NCBI GenBank assembly: GCA_902767285.1
Contig: CACXHC010000092.1
Span: 1 to 5,868, forward strand
Direction: 5' to 3'
From: an uncultured Ruminococcus sp.
GTDB taxonomy: Bacteria; Bacillota; Clostridia; Oscillospirales; Acutalibacteraceae
Length of the DNA: 5,868 bases
A model generated the notes under the pieces. The model saw only the letters and a program-made list of their open reading frames with translations. It was not told the origin of the DNA and searched no databases. The translations under genes were made by a program, and so were the position numbers. Positions 1-5,817 of this stretch are shown piece after piece; the stretch's first letter is position 1; the number at the start of each line of letters is the position of its first letter.

Positions 1-26
1 AAACCCTTTTTTTCAAAAAAGGGTTT
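1..26. repeat. Perfect inverted repeat at the left edge, A/T-tract flanked
   Basis: Twelve-base arms (AAACCCTTTTTT at 1-12 and AAAAAAGGGTTT at 15-26) pair perfectly around a two-base TC centre. As RNA it would fold only after opening the innermost pairs. It has no T-run directly after it on the + strand, since it is followed by CCCC, so it is a poor classical rho-independent terminator for an upstream gene. The next 27 bases (27-53) are made of short C and A homopolymers. It could be part of a terminator of an upstream gene lying outside the window, or a low-complexity or assembly-edge effect. Its function is not resolved. Confidence 0.45.
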
Positions 27-52
27 CCCCACAAAAAGCCCCCAAAAAAAGG

Positions 53-67
53 CAACTAAAATTGTTG
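53..67. promoter_or_regulatory. Imperfect dyad overlapping the -35 box (possible operator)
   Basis: CAAC at 53-56 and GTTG at 64-67 form an inverted pair around an A/T core. Five of the seven symmetric positions are complementary. The right arm overlaps the start of the -35 hexamer of the promoter at 65-93, which is where a repressor could bind. The arms are short and the surroundings A/T-rich, so chance is a real alternative. Confidence 0.2.
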
Positions 68-93
68 AAAAAAGGGCATTTGGGTGGTATAAT
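65..93 (+). promoter_or_regulatory. Sigma-A promoter of the MoxR-DUF58-transglutaminase operon, extended -10
   Basis: The -35 hexamer is TTGAAA (65-70). A spacer of exactly 17 bases leads to a perfect TATAAT -10 hexamer (88-93). TGG directly precedes the -10 (85-87) and gives an extended -10 TGn motif. Transcription would start near position 100, giving a leader of about 25 bases that contains the ribosome site AGGGAGG (115-121). The leader is too short for a riboswitch. This is the only clear promoter before the three-gene operon. Confidence 0.8.
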
Positions 94-125
94 ATCGATA
101 TAATTTTTTTGCATAGGGAGGATAT

Positions 126-1058
126 ATGAAACAGGCAGTAAAAATAATAAAAGAAGTAAAGAAAGTTGTTATAGGAAAAGACAACACGTTAATAAAAGTA
201 ATGCAGGTTATACTTGCGGGTGGAAACATACTAATAGAAGATATTCCGGGAGTAGGAAAAACAACAATGGCACTGGCATTTTCGAAAGCTATGCAGTTAG
301 ATTGTCGAAGAGTTCAGTTCACGCCCGATGTAATGCCCTCCGATATTACGGGATTTTCCATGTACAACAAGGCATCCGGAAAATTCGAGTACAAAAAAGG
401 GGCGGGACTGTGTAATCTTCTTCTTGCGGACGAGATAAACCGAACATCAAGCAAAACGCAGTCGGCACTCCTCGAACTTATGGAAGAACATTCGGTAACT
501 GTTGACGGCATTACTCGTCAGTGTCCGTCACCGCACATTGTAATAGCTACGCAGAATCACATTGGCTCAGCCGGAGTTCTACCGCTCCCCGAATCGCAAA
601 TGGACAGATTCACAGTCAGACTTACAATGGGTTATCCGAGTTTGGAGAACGAAATAACCATGCTCAGAGAACGTCAGGGAACAAACCCGCTTTCCTCAGT
701 CACTCCCGTTGCGTCTGCTTACGATATTGTCGAAATGAAAAAAAACGTTGATAATATCTACCGCAGTGACGAGATTCTCGAATATATAGCCAAGCTCGTT
801 AAAGCTACCCGAGAAAATTCGCTCATCTCGCTTGGGGTGAGTCCGAGAGGTGCTTTGGCTTTGTCGAATATGTCGGCGGCGAGTGCCTTTCTCCATAAAC
901 GTGATTACGTTATCCCCGAAGATATAAAAAATAGTTTTATCGATGTCTGCTCTCACAGAGTGATTATGAGTTCACAAGCCAAAATTTCGGGGGTAACGTC
1001 CGACAGCGTTCTTTCCGATATCCTCAAAAGCGTTAACGAACCAAAAATTAAGGGTTAA
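126..1058 (+). CDS. MoxR-family AAA+ ATPase
   Basis: This is a cytoplasmic AAA+ ATPase of 310 residues, the normal length for the MoxR family. These proteins are regarded as chaperone-like ATPases that help mature or activate partner proteins, often encoded beside DUF58 or VWA proteins. The Walker A motif is GVGKTT at 42-47, following EDIP. Walker B is LLLADEINR at 98-106 (D102, E103). The sensor 1 region is ATQN at 141-144, followed by the family motif LPLPESQMDRF at 152-162, and sensor 2 is GVSPRG at 237-242 (R241). The C-terminal part is the helical lid. After sensor 1 it reads NHIGSAG, where many relatives have NP followed by E/G-rich residues, so it belongs to the GSAG-type variant with His in place of Pro at 145. 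The start is supported by AGGGAGG at 115-121, four bases ahead of ATG, a rather short spacing. The next gene starts 4 bases after the stop, so the two are co-transcribed. B. subtilis YeaC is a comparable protein in the same gene order. The family call is firm; the client protein is inferred from neighbours. Confidence 0.95.
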   Translation: MKQAVKIIKEVKKVVIGKDNTLIKVMQVILAGGNILIEDIPGVGKTTMALAFSKAMQLDCRRVQFTPDVMPSDITGFSMYNKASGKFEYKKGAGLCNLLLADEINRTSSKTQSALLELMEEHSVTVDGITRQCPSPHIVIATQNHIGSAGVLPLPESQMDRFTVRLTMGYPSLENEITMLRERQGTNPLSSVTPVASAYDIVEMKKNVDNIYRSDEILEYIAKLVKATRENSLISLGVSPRGALALSNMSAASAFLHKRDYVIPEDIKNSFIDVCSHRVIMSSQAKISGVTSDSVLSDILKSVNEPKIKG

Positions 1059-1062
1059 TTTT

Positions 1063-2190
1063 ATGTTTATAAATCGAATAGCATATATAAGTATTTTGTT
1101 CGGCTTATTCATGTTTTATGTTTACTGCGACAGCTATATGCCTTTGTTTATCATCTACATTATTGTTCTGGTTACTGTCGTAAATGCGGTAACAGCGTTT
1201 TTGTCGTCAAAAAAAGTAACGGTTTCGCTCCAAACGCTGAGTTCTTCGGTAAGTGTCAAATTACGAGAACTGGCATTTTGCAGCGAAATAAAAAATTCTT
1301 CGGTGCTTGCCGTTCCGCTCATTCAATACGAAATGACTTTTCGGGACAAGTCCGAAGATTCATCTATAATAAGAAAAGTCAGAACTTCGTCTGCTTCTCT
1401 CGAAGAAAAGCAAGTTTGTTTGAATATCGTTGCACCGTATGCGTCATTTATCGAAGGGCGAATCAAAAAAGCGAGAGTTTACGATGCTTTCGGGGTTTTT
1501 TCGTTTCCTGTGAAAATCAATGACGAAAATGTCGAAATGCTAATTACTCCGTCATTTTCGGGAAAGCCTGTGGATCTGCTCGTTCACTCGTCTGTTGACT
1601 GCGACAGCGATATTTATTCCGCAACGCAGAAGGGCGATGACCGCTCACAAGTTTTTGAAGTGCGTGGATACCGTGACGGCGATGACATCAGGCGTATTCA
1701 TTGGGGACTTAGTTCAAAATTGGGCGAACTGATAGTTAAAGAATACAGTAAGCCTATCGAAAATCGAAGTGCCGTTTTGCTGGAGTCATCAGTCTGTTTC
1801 GAGGAATCCCCCAACAAAACAATCGAAGAACTAATTGAGAGAAAATCTGCCATAGACCGCATTTTAGGTCAGTTTACAACTCTCGCTATGAGCCTTCTCG
1901 ATAATGAAGAGGTCTTTGTAACTGAATTTTATTCGCAGAAAAGCGGAGATTTAGTTGTCTTTGATGTTGCAAAATATGAAGATATATCGCTCGTTCTAAA
2001 AGCGATATTATCCGAGCCGCTGCCATGCGGAAATGCTCTTTCTCTTGATAAATTCATTTCGCAAAATAATTCCGATTCATCGGTTTATTATATTTATGAT
2101 TCATCGGTATGTAAAAATTCCGATATTCCAAGGGATATAATTTATCCTATCGATACAGCGGAACAGGTGAAAATTTTTGATGAAGAATGA
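1063..2190 (+). CDS. DUF58 family membrane-anchored protein
   Basis: The protein has 375 residues. Two N-terminal hydrophobic spans (about 6-22 and 27-47) form a membrane hairpin, followed by a beta-rich region and the DUF58 signature. DAFGVFS at 141-147 matches the conserved D-x-FG-hydrophobic-F element. The hallmark at 201-214 (R-G-Y-x-x-GDD-I-RRIHW), continuing into the S-K-L-G-E-L stretch and E227, is intact. DUF58 proteins resemble a VWA-like fold in their C-terminal half and are the usual partner of MoxR ATPases; their molecular role is not established. With both spans in the membrane, the bulk of the protein should lie in the cytoplasm, where the ATPase is. The start ATG lies 4 bases after the moxR-type gene. 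AAGGG at 1050-1054, inside the end of that gene, gives an 8-base spacing. The 3' end overlaps the next gene by 11 bases, which suggests translational coupling. B. subtilis YeaD is a comparable protein. Confidence 0.9.
   Translation: MFINRIAYISILFGLFMFYVYCDSYMPLFIIYIIVLVTVVNAVTAFLSSKKVTVSLQTLSSSVSVKLRELAFCSEIKNSSVLAVPLIQYEMTFRDKSEDSSIIRKVRTSSASLEEKQVCLNIVAPYASFIEGRIKKARVYDAFGVFSFPVKINDENVEMLITPSFSGKPVDLLVHSSVDCDSDIYSATQKGDDRSQVFEVRGYRDGDDIRRIHWGLSSKLGELIVKEYSKPIENRSAVLLESSVCFEESPNKTIEELIERKSAIDRILGQFTTLAMSLLDNEEVFVTEFYSQKSGDLVVFDVAKYEDISLVLKAILSEPLPCGNALSLDKFISQNNSDSSVYYIYDSSVCKNSDIPRDIIYPIDTAEQVKIFDEE
2165..2170 (+). promoter_or_regulatory. Ribosome site deciding the transglutaminase gene start
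   Basis: AGGTGA lies inside the end of the DUF58 gene, 9 bases ahead of ATG at 2180. An in-frame TTG at 2177 is also possible but would sit only 6 bases away, and it is a weaker start codon. ATG at 2180 is preferred. A further ATG at 2187, overlapping the DUF58 stop as ATGA, is in a different frame and is not the start. Confidence 0.6.
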
Positions 2191-4930
2191 ATCAATAAAA
2201 AATAAATTATACAAAAAAAGGCAGACTACATTAAGCCTTGACGATACTGTAAGTGTGAGTTCCGATTTTCTATATCAGCCAATGGCTTTGTTGAGTTGTA
2301 TTATAGTTGTTATTTCGATTCTTTGCCTTGTCAAAATCGGGGTGGACAGCTACGAGATTTTCGGCACACATTCGGCAGAACCCAAAATCGGATATTTTAC
2401 CAAATCCGAAATAAGATTATTTTATTTTGGGGCTTTTGTGGGTTCGTCAATAATTGCGTGCGTCAATGCCATAGAAAAGCACTCACTAAAAGCGACATTA
2501 TCTGTATTGGCATTGGGGGCGATTTTTTTCGGGCTGAATTACAAATCCGTTGTAAACGGCTGTATGCACGCAATAAACAAATTCCATTATGTGGAACTTG
2601 ATGTTATTGGAAAATCCCCCGCCCAGTACTATGTAAGCGATTTTCCCGAGGGCAATTACAAATACGAGATGGTCGTTTTTTTGTATGCTGTTATTTTCGG
2701 CTATACTTTTATTTTGTCTTATCTCGGAATTCGCAGTTGCAGTTCGTTGGGATTTGCGATAGAGGCAATTATGCCTGCGGTGTTTCCTCTGTACATGAAT
2801 TGTCTTGTCGGTGAAAGACAATTTATTATGCTGGCGGTTATGTGCATTTTGATGTACATTGTCGATACACTCGGGTACAGAAAATCAAACGACAAAAGTA
2901 ATATTCCAAAATTTGGAAACACCATTTTTGTTCAGGAGCGATATTCGGCATTTTCGGTATTTCAGCAAGTGCTGGCGATATTTTTGTTTATTGCGTTCAG
3001 CTCGGGGATCATTGGCAGTGTCAGCGATTTTTCGGACTACACCAAAAACAAAAAAGCCGTTGAAATCGGCGAAACAATAGTCGATGCTATAGAGCAAATG
3101 ACAACAGGAACTTTTTTGGAGAGCTACGGATTCGGAAATTCCGCCCGCTTCAACAATGGTGACCTTTCAAAATTGGGCGATATGAAGTACAACGGAAAAA
3201 TCATGATAGAAGTATATTCGGGCAATCGTACAGCACCTCTTTATCTGAGGTCTTACACGGGTTCGCAGTACACGGGCAAAAAGTGGGAACAGCTCGACGA
3301 AAGTATCTACGAAAATTATGATTTTTGGAGTCGATTTAAAGATGATGGGTATTATCCTCAATTTAGGTTGAACGATTTCAGAAAAATTCGAACACTGGGC
3401 GGCGAGAATTTCGAAATAGATAAATTAACAACCGACACATATTTTAGGGTATCCATAAAAAATATAAATTACAATCACAAAGTTTTTTTGACTGAAAGCC
3501 GTACAGTGAGTTCGAGTGTTACATCGCAGTTGTTTTTGGAGTGGGCATCATATAAATATGACGGCAATCTGAAATTTAATCGCTTTGGCGGAGAGCCTAT
3601 TTATTCTCAGGAAGTTTCGAATCTGACATTACAAAATGTCTATTTTGGCGAAATTCCCGATATTGACGACCCCAACCGAATAACCAAAATTCTTAAAAGC
3701 GATGATTTCGAAAAAAGATTTCTGAGTATTATCTATGATGCCGGTGTTGATTCATCGGAACTCGAAAAAAAGATTGCTGATGAATACGAATACCGAAATT
3801 TTGTTGTTGATAATTATTTATCATATCCGGAAAATATCGATAACTGGCTTCCCGAAAATTTTGATGAAAAAACAGACGAATTTTACACGAAAGTATTTAT
3901 AAATAAGCCGTTTCTCTATGAAGATTTTGCCGGAATCGATGTAGAGGAATATTACGGTTACGTTGGCAATTATATACGAAGATATTTGAAAGAAAATGCA
4001 GAATACACTTTATCGCCGGGCAAAACTCCATCTGACAGAGATTTTGTGGAGTATTTTTTGACTGAAAACCGCAAAGGATATTGTGTTCATTTTGCGACTG
4101 CCGGTGTATTGATGTTCAGGCGAGCAGGGATTCCGGCTCGATACTGCGAGGGATTTATTGTTAGTCCCGAAGATATGAAATTGGTGAACAGCAGAGATTA
4201 TTGTCAAATTCCCGACAGCAACGGTCATGCGTGGGTGGAAATCTATTCTCCGATAGAGGGTTGGAAAACGGTAGAGCTGACGCCTTCTTATGCGGGAAGC
4301 GGATTATCAAAAAAATCGGACGGTGACGAAGAGTCCGACACCGAAACCGAAACCGAAACCGAAACCCAAACCGATACGGAAACCGAAACCGACACCGAAA
4401 CCGAATCTGAAACCGAATCTGAAATAAAAGCGGATTCCGAAACCGACACAAGCACAGATTTAACAGATATTACAGCGAGGTCATCGGCAGAGGGATTTTT
4501 CGCAAAATCGCTAAAAATCATGAGAGCGATATTCACATTTATTTTGATAATATTGATATGGCTTGCTGTAAGATTTTTGATATTGAAAATACGAAAAATG
4601 CGATTTGAAAACAGTGATACAAAAAAATCGGCATTGGCGATGTACTCATATTATCTGCGATTGATAAAGCTCAAAAGGGTTACTCAGAACAGCGGCGAAG
4701 GAGATGAGGAGTTCGCATCGAGGGTAGCGAGAAATATTGCGGGAGTCAGTGCAAATGAGCTGAAAAAATTCACAAAAACGGCACTCAAGGCGAGATTTGG
4801 CAAAGAGGCTCCCGAAGAGCGAGAAGCGGAGCAAATGCAAATTTTCATAAAGAACATTTCGGATATAATTTACGAATCAGAGAAAAAATGGAAAAAATTC
4901 ATAATAAAATATGTATTGTTCTTTAATTAA
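2180..4930 (+). CDS. Polytopic membrane protein with extracytoplasmic transglutaminase-like domain
   Basis: The protein has 916 residues, counted from ATG 2180. After a basic N-terminus there are about seven hydrophobic spans (near 36-54, 79-97, 104-120, 163-184, 190-210, 214-231 and 264-283). A large region (about 285-780) follows and is predicted to face outside. An eighth span (783-803) leads to a cytoplasmic tail resembling DUF4129 (EEFASRV at 843-849). The early extracytoplasmic part carries APLYLRSYTGSQYTGKKW (352-369), typical of this group. The transglutaminase core is about 614-705: Cys635 in RKGYCVHFATAG, His683 in GHAWVEIY, and Glu699 in VELTPSY at the usual Asp position. A Thr-Glu-rich linker (720-748) joins the core to the last span. 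This family includes cysteine proteases and peptidoglycan- or protein-acting enzymes, so true cross-linking activity is not implied. It overlaps the DUF58 gene by 11 bases and is the last gene of the operon; B. subtilis YebA is comparable. The family call is firm and the substrate unknown. A TTG start at 2177 would add one residue. Confidence 0.92.
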   Translation: MKNESIKNKLYKKRQTTLSLDDTVSVSSDFLYQPMALLSCIIVVISILCLVKIGVDSYEIFGTHSAEPKIGYFTKSEIRLFYFGAFVGSSIIACVNAIEKHSLKATLSVLALGAIFFGLNYKSVVNGCMHAINKFHYVELDVIGKSPAQYYVSDFPEGNYKYEMVVFLYAVIFGYTFILSYLGIRSCSSLGFAIEAIMPAVFPLYMNCLVGERQFIMLAVMCILMYIVDTLGYRKSNDKSNIPKFGNTIFVQERYSAFSVFQQVLAIFLFIAFSSGIIGSVSDFSDYTKNKKAVEIGETIVDAIEQMTTGTFLESYGFGNSARFNNGDLSKLGDMKYNGKIMIEVYSGNRTAPLYLRSYTGSQYTGKKWEQLDESIYENYDFWSRFKDDGYYPQFRLNDFRKIRTLGGENFEIDKLTTDTYFRVSIKNINYNHKVFLTESRTVSSSVTSQLFLEWASYKYDGNLKFNRFGGEPIYSQEVSNLTLQNVYFGEIPDIDDPNRITKILKSDDFEKRFLSIIYDAGVDSSELEKKIADEYEYRNFVVDNYLSYPENIDNWLPENFDEKTDEFYTKVFINKPFLYEDFAGIDVEEYYGYVGNYIRRYLKENAEYTLSPGKTPSDRDFVEYFLTENRKGYCVHFATAGVLMFRRAGIPARYCEGFIVSPEDMKLVNSRDYCQIPDSNGHAWVEIYSPIEGWKTVELTPSYAGSGLSKKSDGDEESDTETETETETQTDTETETDTETESETESEIKADSETDTSTDLTDITARSSAEGFFAKSLKIMRAIFTFILIILIWLAVRFLILKIRKMRFENSDTKKSALAMYSYYLRLIKLKRVTQNSGEGDEEFASRVARNIAGVSANELKKFTKTALKARFGKEAPEEREAEQMQIFIKNISDIIYESEKKWKKFIIKYVLFFN
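4337..4423 (+). repeat. ACCGAA hexanucleotide repeat encoding a Thr-Glu linker
   Basis: From 4340 to 4423 there are 14 tandem six-base units, each coding for Thr/Ser followed by an acidic residue or Gln. Eight are exactly ACCGAA. The others are ACCCAA, ACCGAT, ACGGAA, ACCGAC and two TCTGAA. The first four units are identical. The six-base unit keeps the reading frame, so gain or loss of units would change only the linker length. The linker sits between the transglutaminase core and the last membrane span, and acts as a flexible, acidic, Thr-rich spacer that could be O-glycosylated outside the cell. A looser acidic stretch of the same character continues to about 4459. Confidence 0.9.
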
Positions 4931-4933
4931 CGG

Positions 4934-4966
4934 TGTTTTTGATAATTGACTTTACGAACAAAAACA
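4934..4966. repeat. 8-base inverted repeat interleaved with the downstream promoter
   Basis: TGTTTTTG (4934-4941) and CAAAAACA (4959-4966) are exact reverse complements separated by 17 bases. The right arm lies in the spacer of the promoter at 4946-4974 and the left arm just ahead of its -35. The pair is nearly all A/T with a long loop and lacks a following T-run, so it is unlikely to work as a terminator for the upstream operon. An operator-like role is possible, and so is chance in an A/T-rich gap. Confidence 0.3.
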
Positions 4967-4974
4967 TTTATAAT
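4946..4974 (+). promoter_or_regulatory. Sigma-A promoter of the beta-helix gene
   Basis: The -35 hexamer TTGACT (4946-4951) is followed by a 17-base spacer and a perfect TATAAT (4969-4974). The expected start is near 4981, giving a leader of about 40 bases. A second TATAAT occurs at 4988-4993 but has no matching -35 at the right distance, so it is probably not an independent promoter. No clear rho-independent terminator lies between the operon stop and this promoter, so read-through from the upstream operon could also contribute. Confidence 0.75.
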
Positions 4975-5009
4975 TATTTGAAACAAATATAATACAAAAA
5001 AAAATAATT

Positions 5010-5015
5010 GGAGGG
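5010..5015 (+). promoter_or_regulatory. Strong ribosome site of the beta-helix gene
   Basis: GGAGGG ends 8 bases before ATG at 5024, an ideal Shine-Dalgarno match and spacing. It settles the start codon and, together with the promoter, suggests good expression. Confidence 0.8.
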
Positions 5016-5023
5016 TAATTTCA

Positions 5024-5701
5024 ATGAAAGAAAAACTTTTGGCAGATCATCTTCTTGATTTTGATAAAACGATAGCAAAACCGCTGTTTGAAAAAGTAAA
5101 TTATCCATGGGAAGTTTTCGAAAATCTGTCTGATTTTATAAAGGAAATAGGCGAATATCTTCCTGCGGATGAGTACGACAAAATTGGTGAAGATATATGG
5201 GTATCGAAGAAAGCGAAGATTGCACCCACAGCATATCTCACAGGGCCGCTGATAATAGGCGAGGGGTCAGAGGTTCGTCACTGTGCGTTTATCAGAGGAA
5301 CATCGATAGTCGGCAAAAACTGCGTTGTAGGAAACTCGACCGAACTCAAAGGCTCTATTTTGTTTGACAACGTTCAGTGTCCTCACTACAATTATATTGG
5401 TGATTCTGTTTTGGGGTACAAGTCGCACACGGGAGCCGGCGTTATAACATCGAACCTCAAGTCTGACAAATCTCAGGTAACGGTTGCCATTGACGGCGAA
5501 AAGTTCGAAACCAACAGAAAGAAATTCGGTGCAGTCATCGGCGATTATACAGAAGTTGGCTGTAACAGTGTTCTCAACCCGGGTACGGTAGTCGGACGAA
5601 ATACGAATATATATCCGCTTTCCATGGTGAGAGGATATATCGCTAACAACAGCATCTACAAAAACAAAAACGAAATCTGCGAGAAAGACCTCGAAGGCTA
5701 A
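5024..5701 (+). CDS. Left-handed beta-helix (hexapeptide-repeat) protein, GlmU acyltransferase-like
   Basis: The protein has 225 residues and no membrane span or signal peptide, so it is cytoplasmic. An N-terminal helical part (about 1-55) precedes a hexapeptide-repeat beta-helix from about 60 to 210, visible as spaced I/V-G units (for example IIGEGSEV, IVGKNCVVG, VIGDYTEVG and VVGRNTNIY). HYNYIGDSVLG at 121-131 and GAGVITSN at 137-144 match the GlmU acetyltransferase region, where the corresponding His is catalytic. The pyrophosphorylase (nucleotidyltransferase) domain with its N-terminal GxGTRM loop is absent, so annotations of such short proteins as UDP-N-acetylglucosamine pyrophosphorylase are misleading. 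A role as a sugar-nucleotide acyltransferase, or as the partner of a separate nucleotidyltransferase, is inference. It has its own promoter and ribosome site and is followed after 14 bases by a small membrane-peptide gene. The fold is sure; the reaction is not. Confidence 0.85.
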   Translation: MKEKLLADHLLDFDKTIAKPLFEKVNYPWEVFENLSDFIKEIGEYLPADEYDKIGEDIWVSKKAKIAPTAYLTGPLIIGEGSEVRHCAFIRGTSIVGKNCVVGNSTELKGSILFDNVQCPHYNYIGDSVLGYKSHTGAGVITSNLKSDKSQVTVAIDGEKFETNRKKFGAVIGDYTEVGCNSVLNPGTVVGRNTNIYPLSMVRGYIANNSIYKNKNEICEKDLEG

Positions 5702-5715
5702 CGGAGCGTGTTATC

Positions 5716-5817
5716 ATGAATTATGACAAAAAACAAAAACTCTTTGTAAGAATCGTCGCCGGCGTGTGTGCCTTCTTGATTTTAGGCTCTATCTTGTGGG
5801 CTGCTGTTGGACAGTGA
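5716..5817 (+). CDS. Small single-span membrane peptide, 33 residues, function unknown
   Basis: The reading frame runs ATG to TGA and encodes 33 residues. A basic N-terminus (MNYDKKQK, then R12) is followed by a hydrophobic stretch at about 13-31 (IVAGVCAF, then LILGSILWAAV) that is long enough for one membrane span, with a near-terminal Gly-Gln. The charge pattern predicts the N-terminus inside. GGAG at 5703-5706, nine bases ahead of ATG, is a good ribosome site. It starts 14 bases after the beta-helix stop, so the two are probably co-transcribed. It could also be read as a signal-anchor, but no cleavage motif and no mature part follow. I do not recognise a named family. The ribosome site, the spacing and the clean hydrophobic profile make it more likely real than chance. 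Confidence 0.7.
   Translation: MNYDKKQKLFVRIVAGVCAFLILGSILWAAVGQ

Noticed and set aside
1..125. Riboswitch or structured RNA leader before the operon
   Set aside because: The predicted start near 100 leaves about 25 bases of leader, too short for a structured regulator.
314..956. Plus- and minus-strand frames inside the MoxR-type gene (for example 521-751 and 696-956)
   Set aside because: They lie wholly within a well-conserved AAA+ gene and show no ribosome site or recognisable protein family.
2074..2108. Direct repeat GATTCATCGGT, two copies 24 bases apart near the end of the DUF58 gene
   Set aside because: It encodes two Asp-Ser-Ser stretches in the reading frame, and a similar string occurs again in the transglutaminase gene; explained by codon preference, not a site.
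2177..2179. TTG as the start of the transglutaminase gene
   Set aside because: ATG directly after it has a better distance to AGGTGA and is the stronger start codon; the difference is a single residue.
4161..4536. Two minus-strand reading frames with Arg-Phe and Ser-Val repeats
   Set aside because: They are the reverse-strand reading of the ACCGAA repeat in the transglutaminase gene; no ribosome site or independent support.
4988..4993. A second TATAAT before the beta-helix gene as a separate promoter
   Set aside because: No -35-like hexamer lies 16-18 bases upstream; the A/T-rich gap makes a chance match likely.
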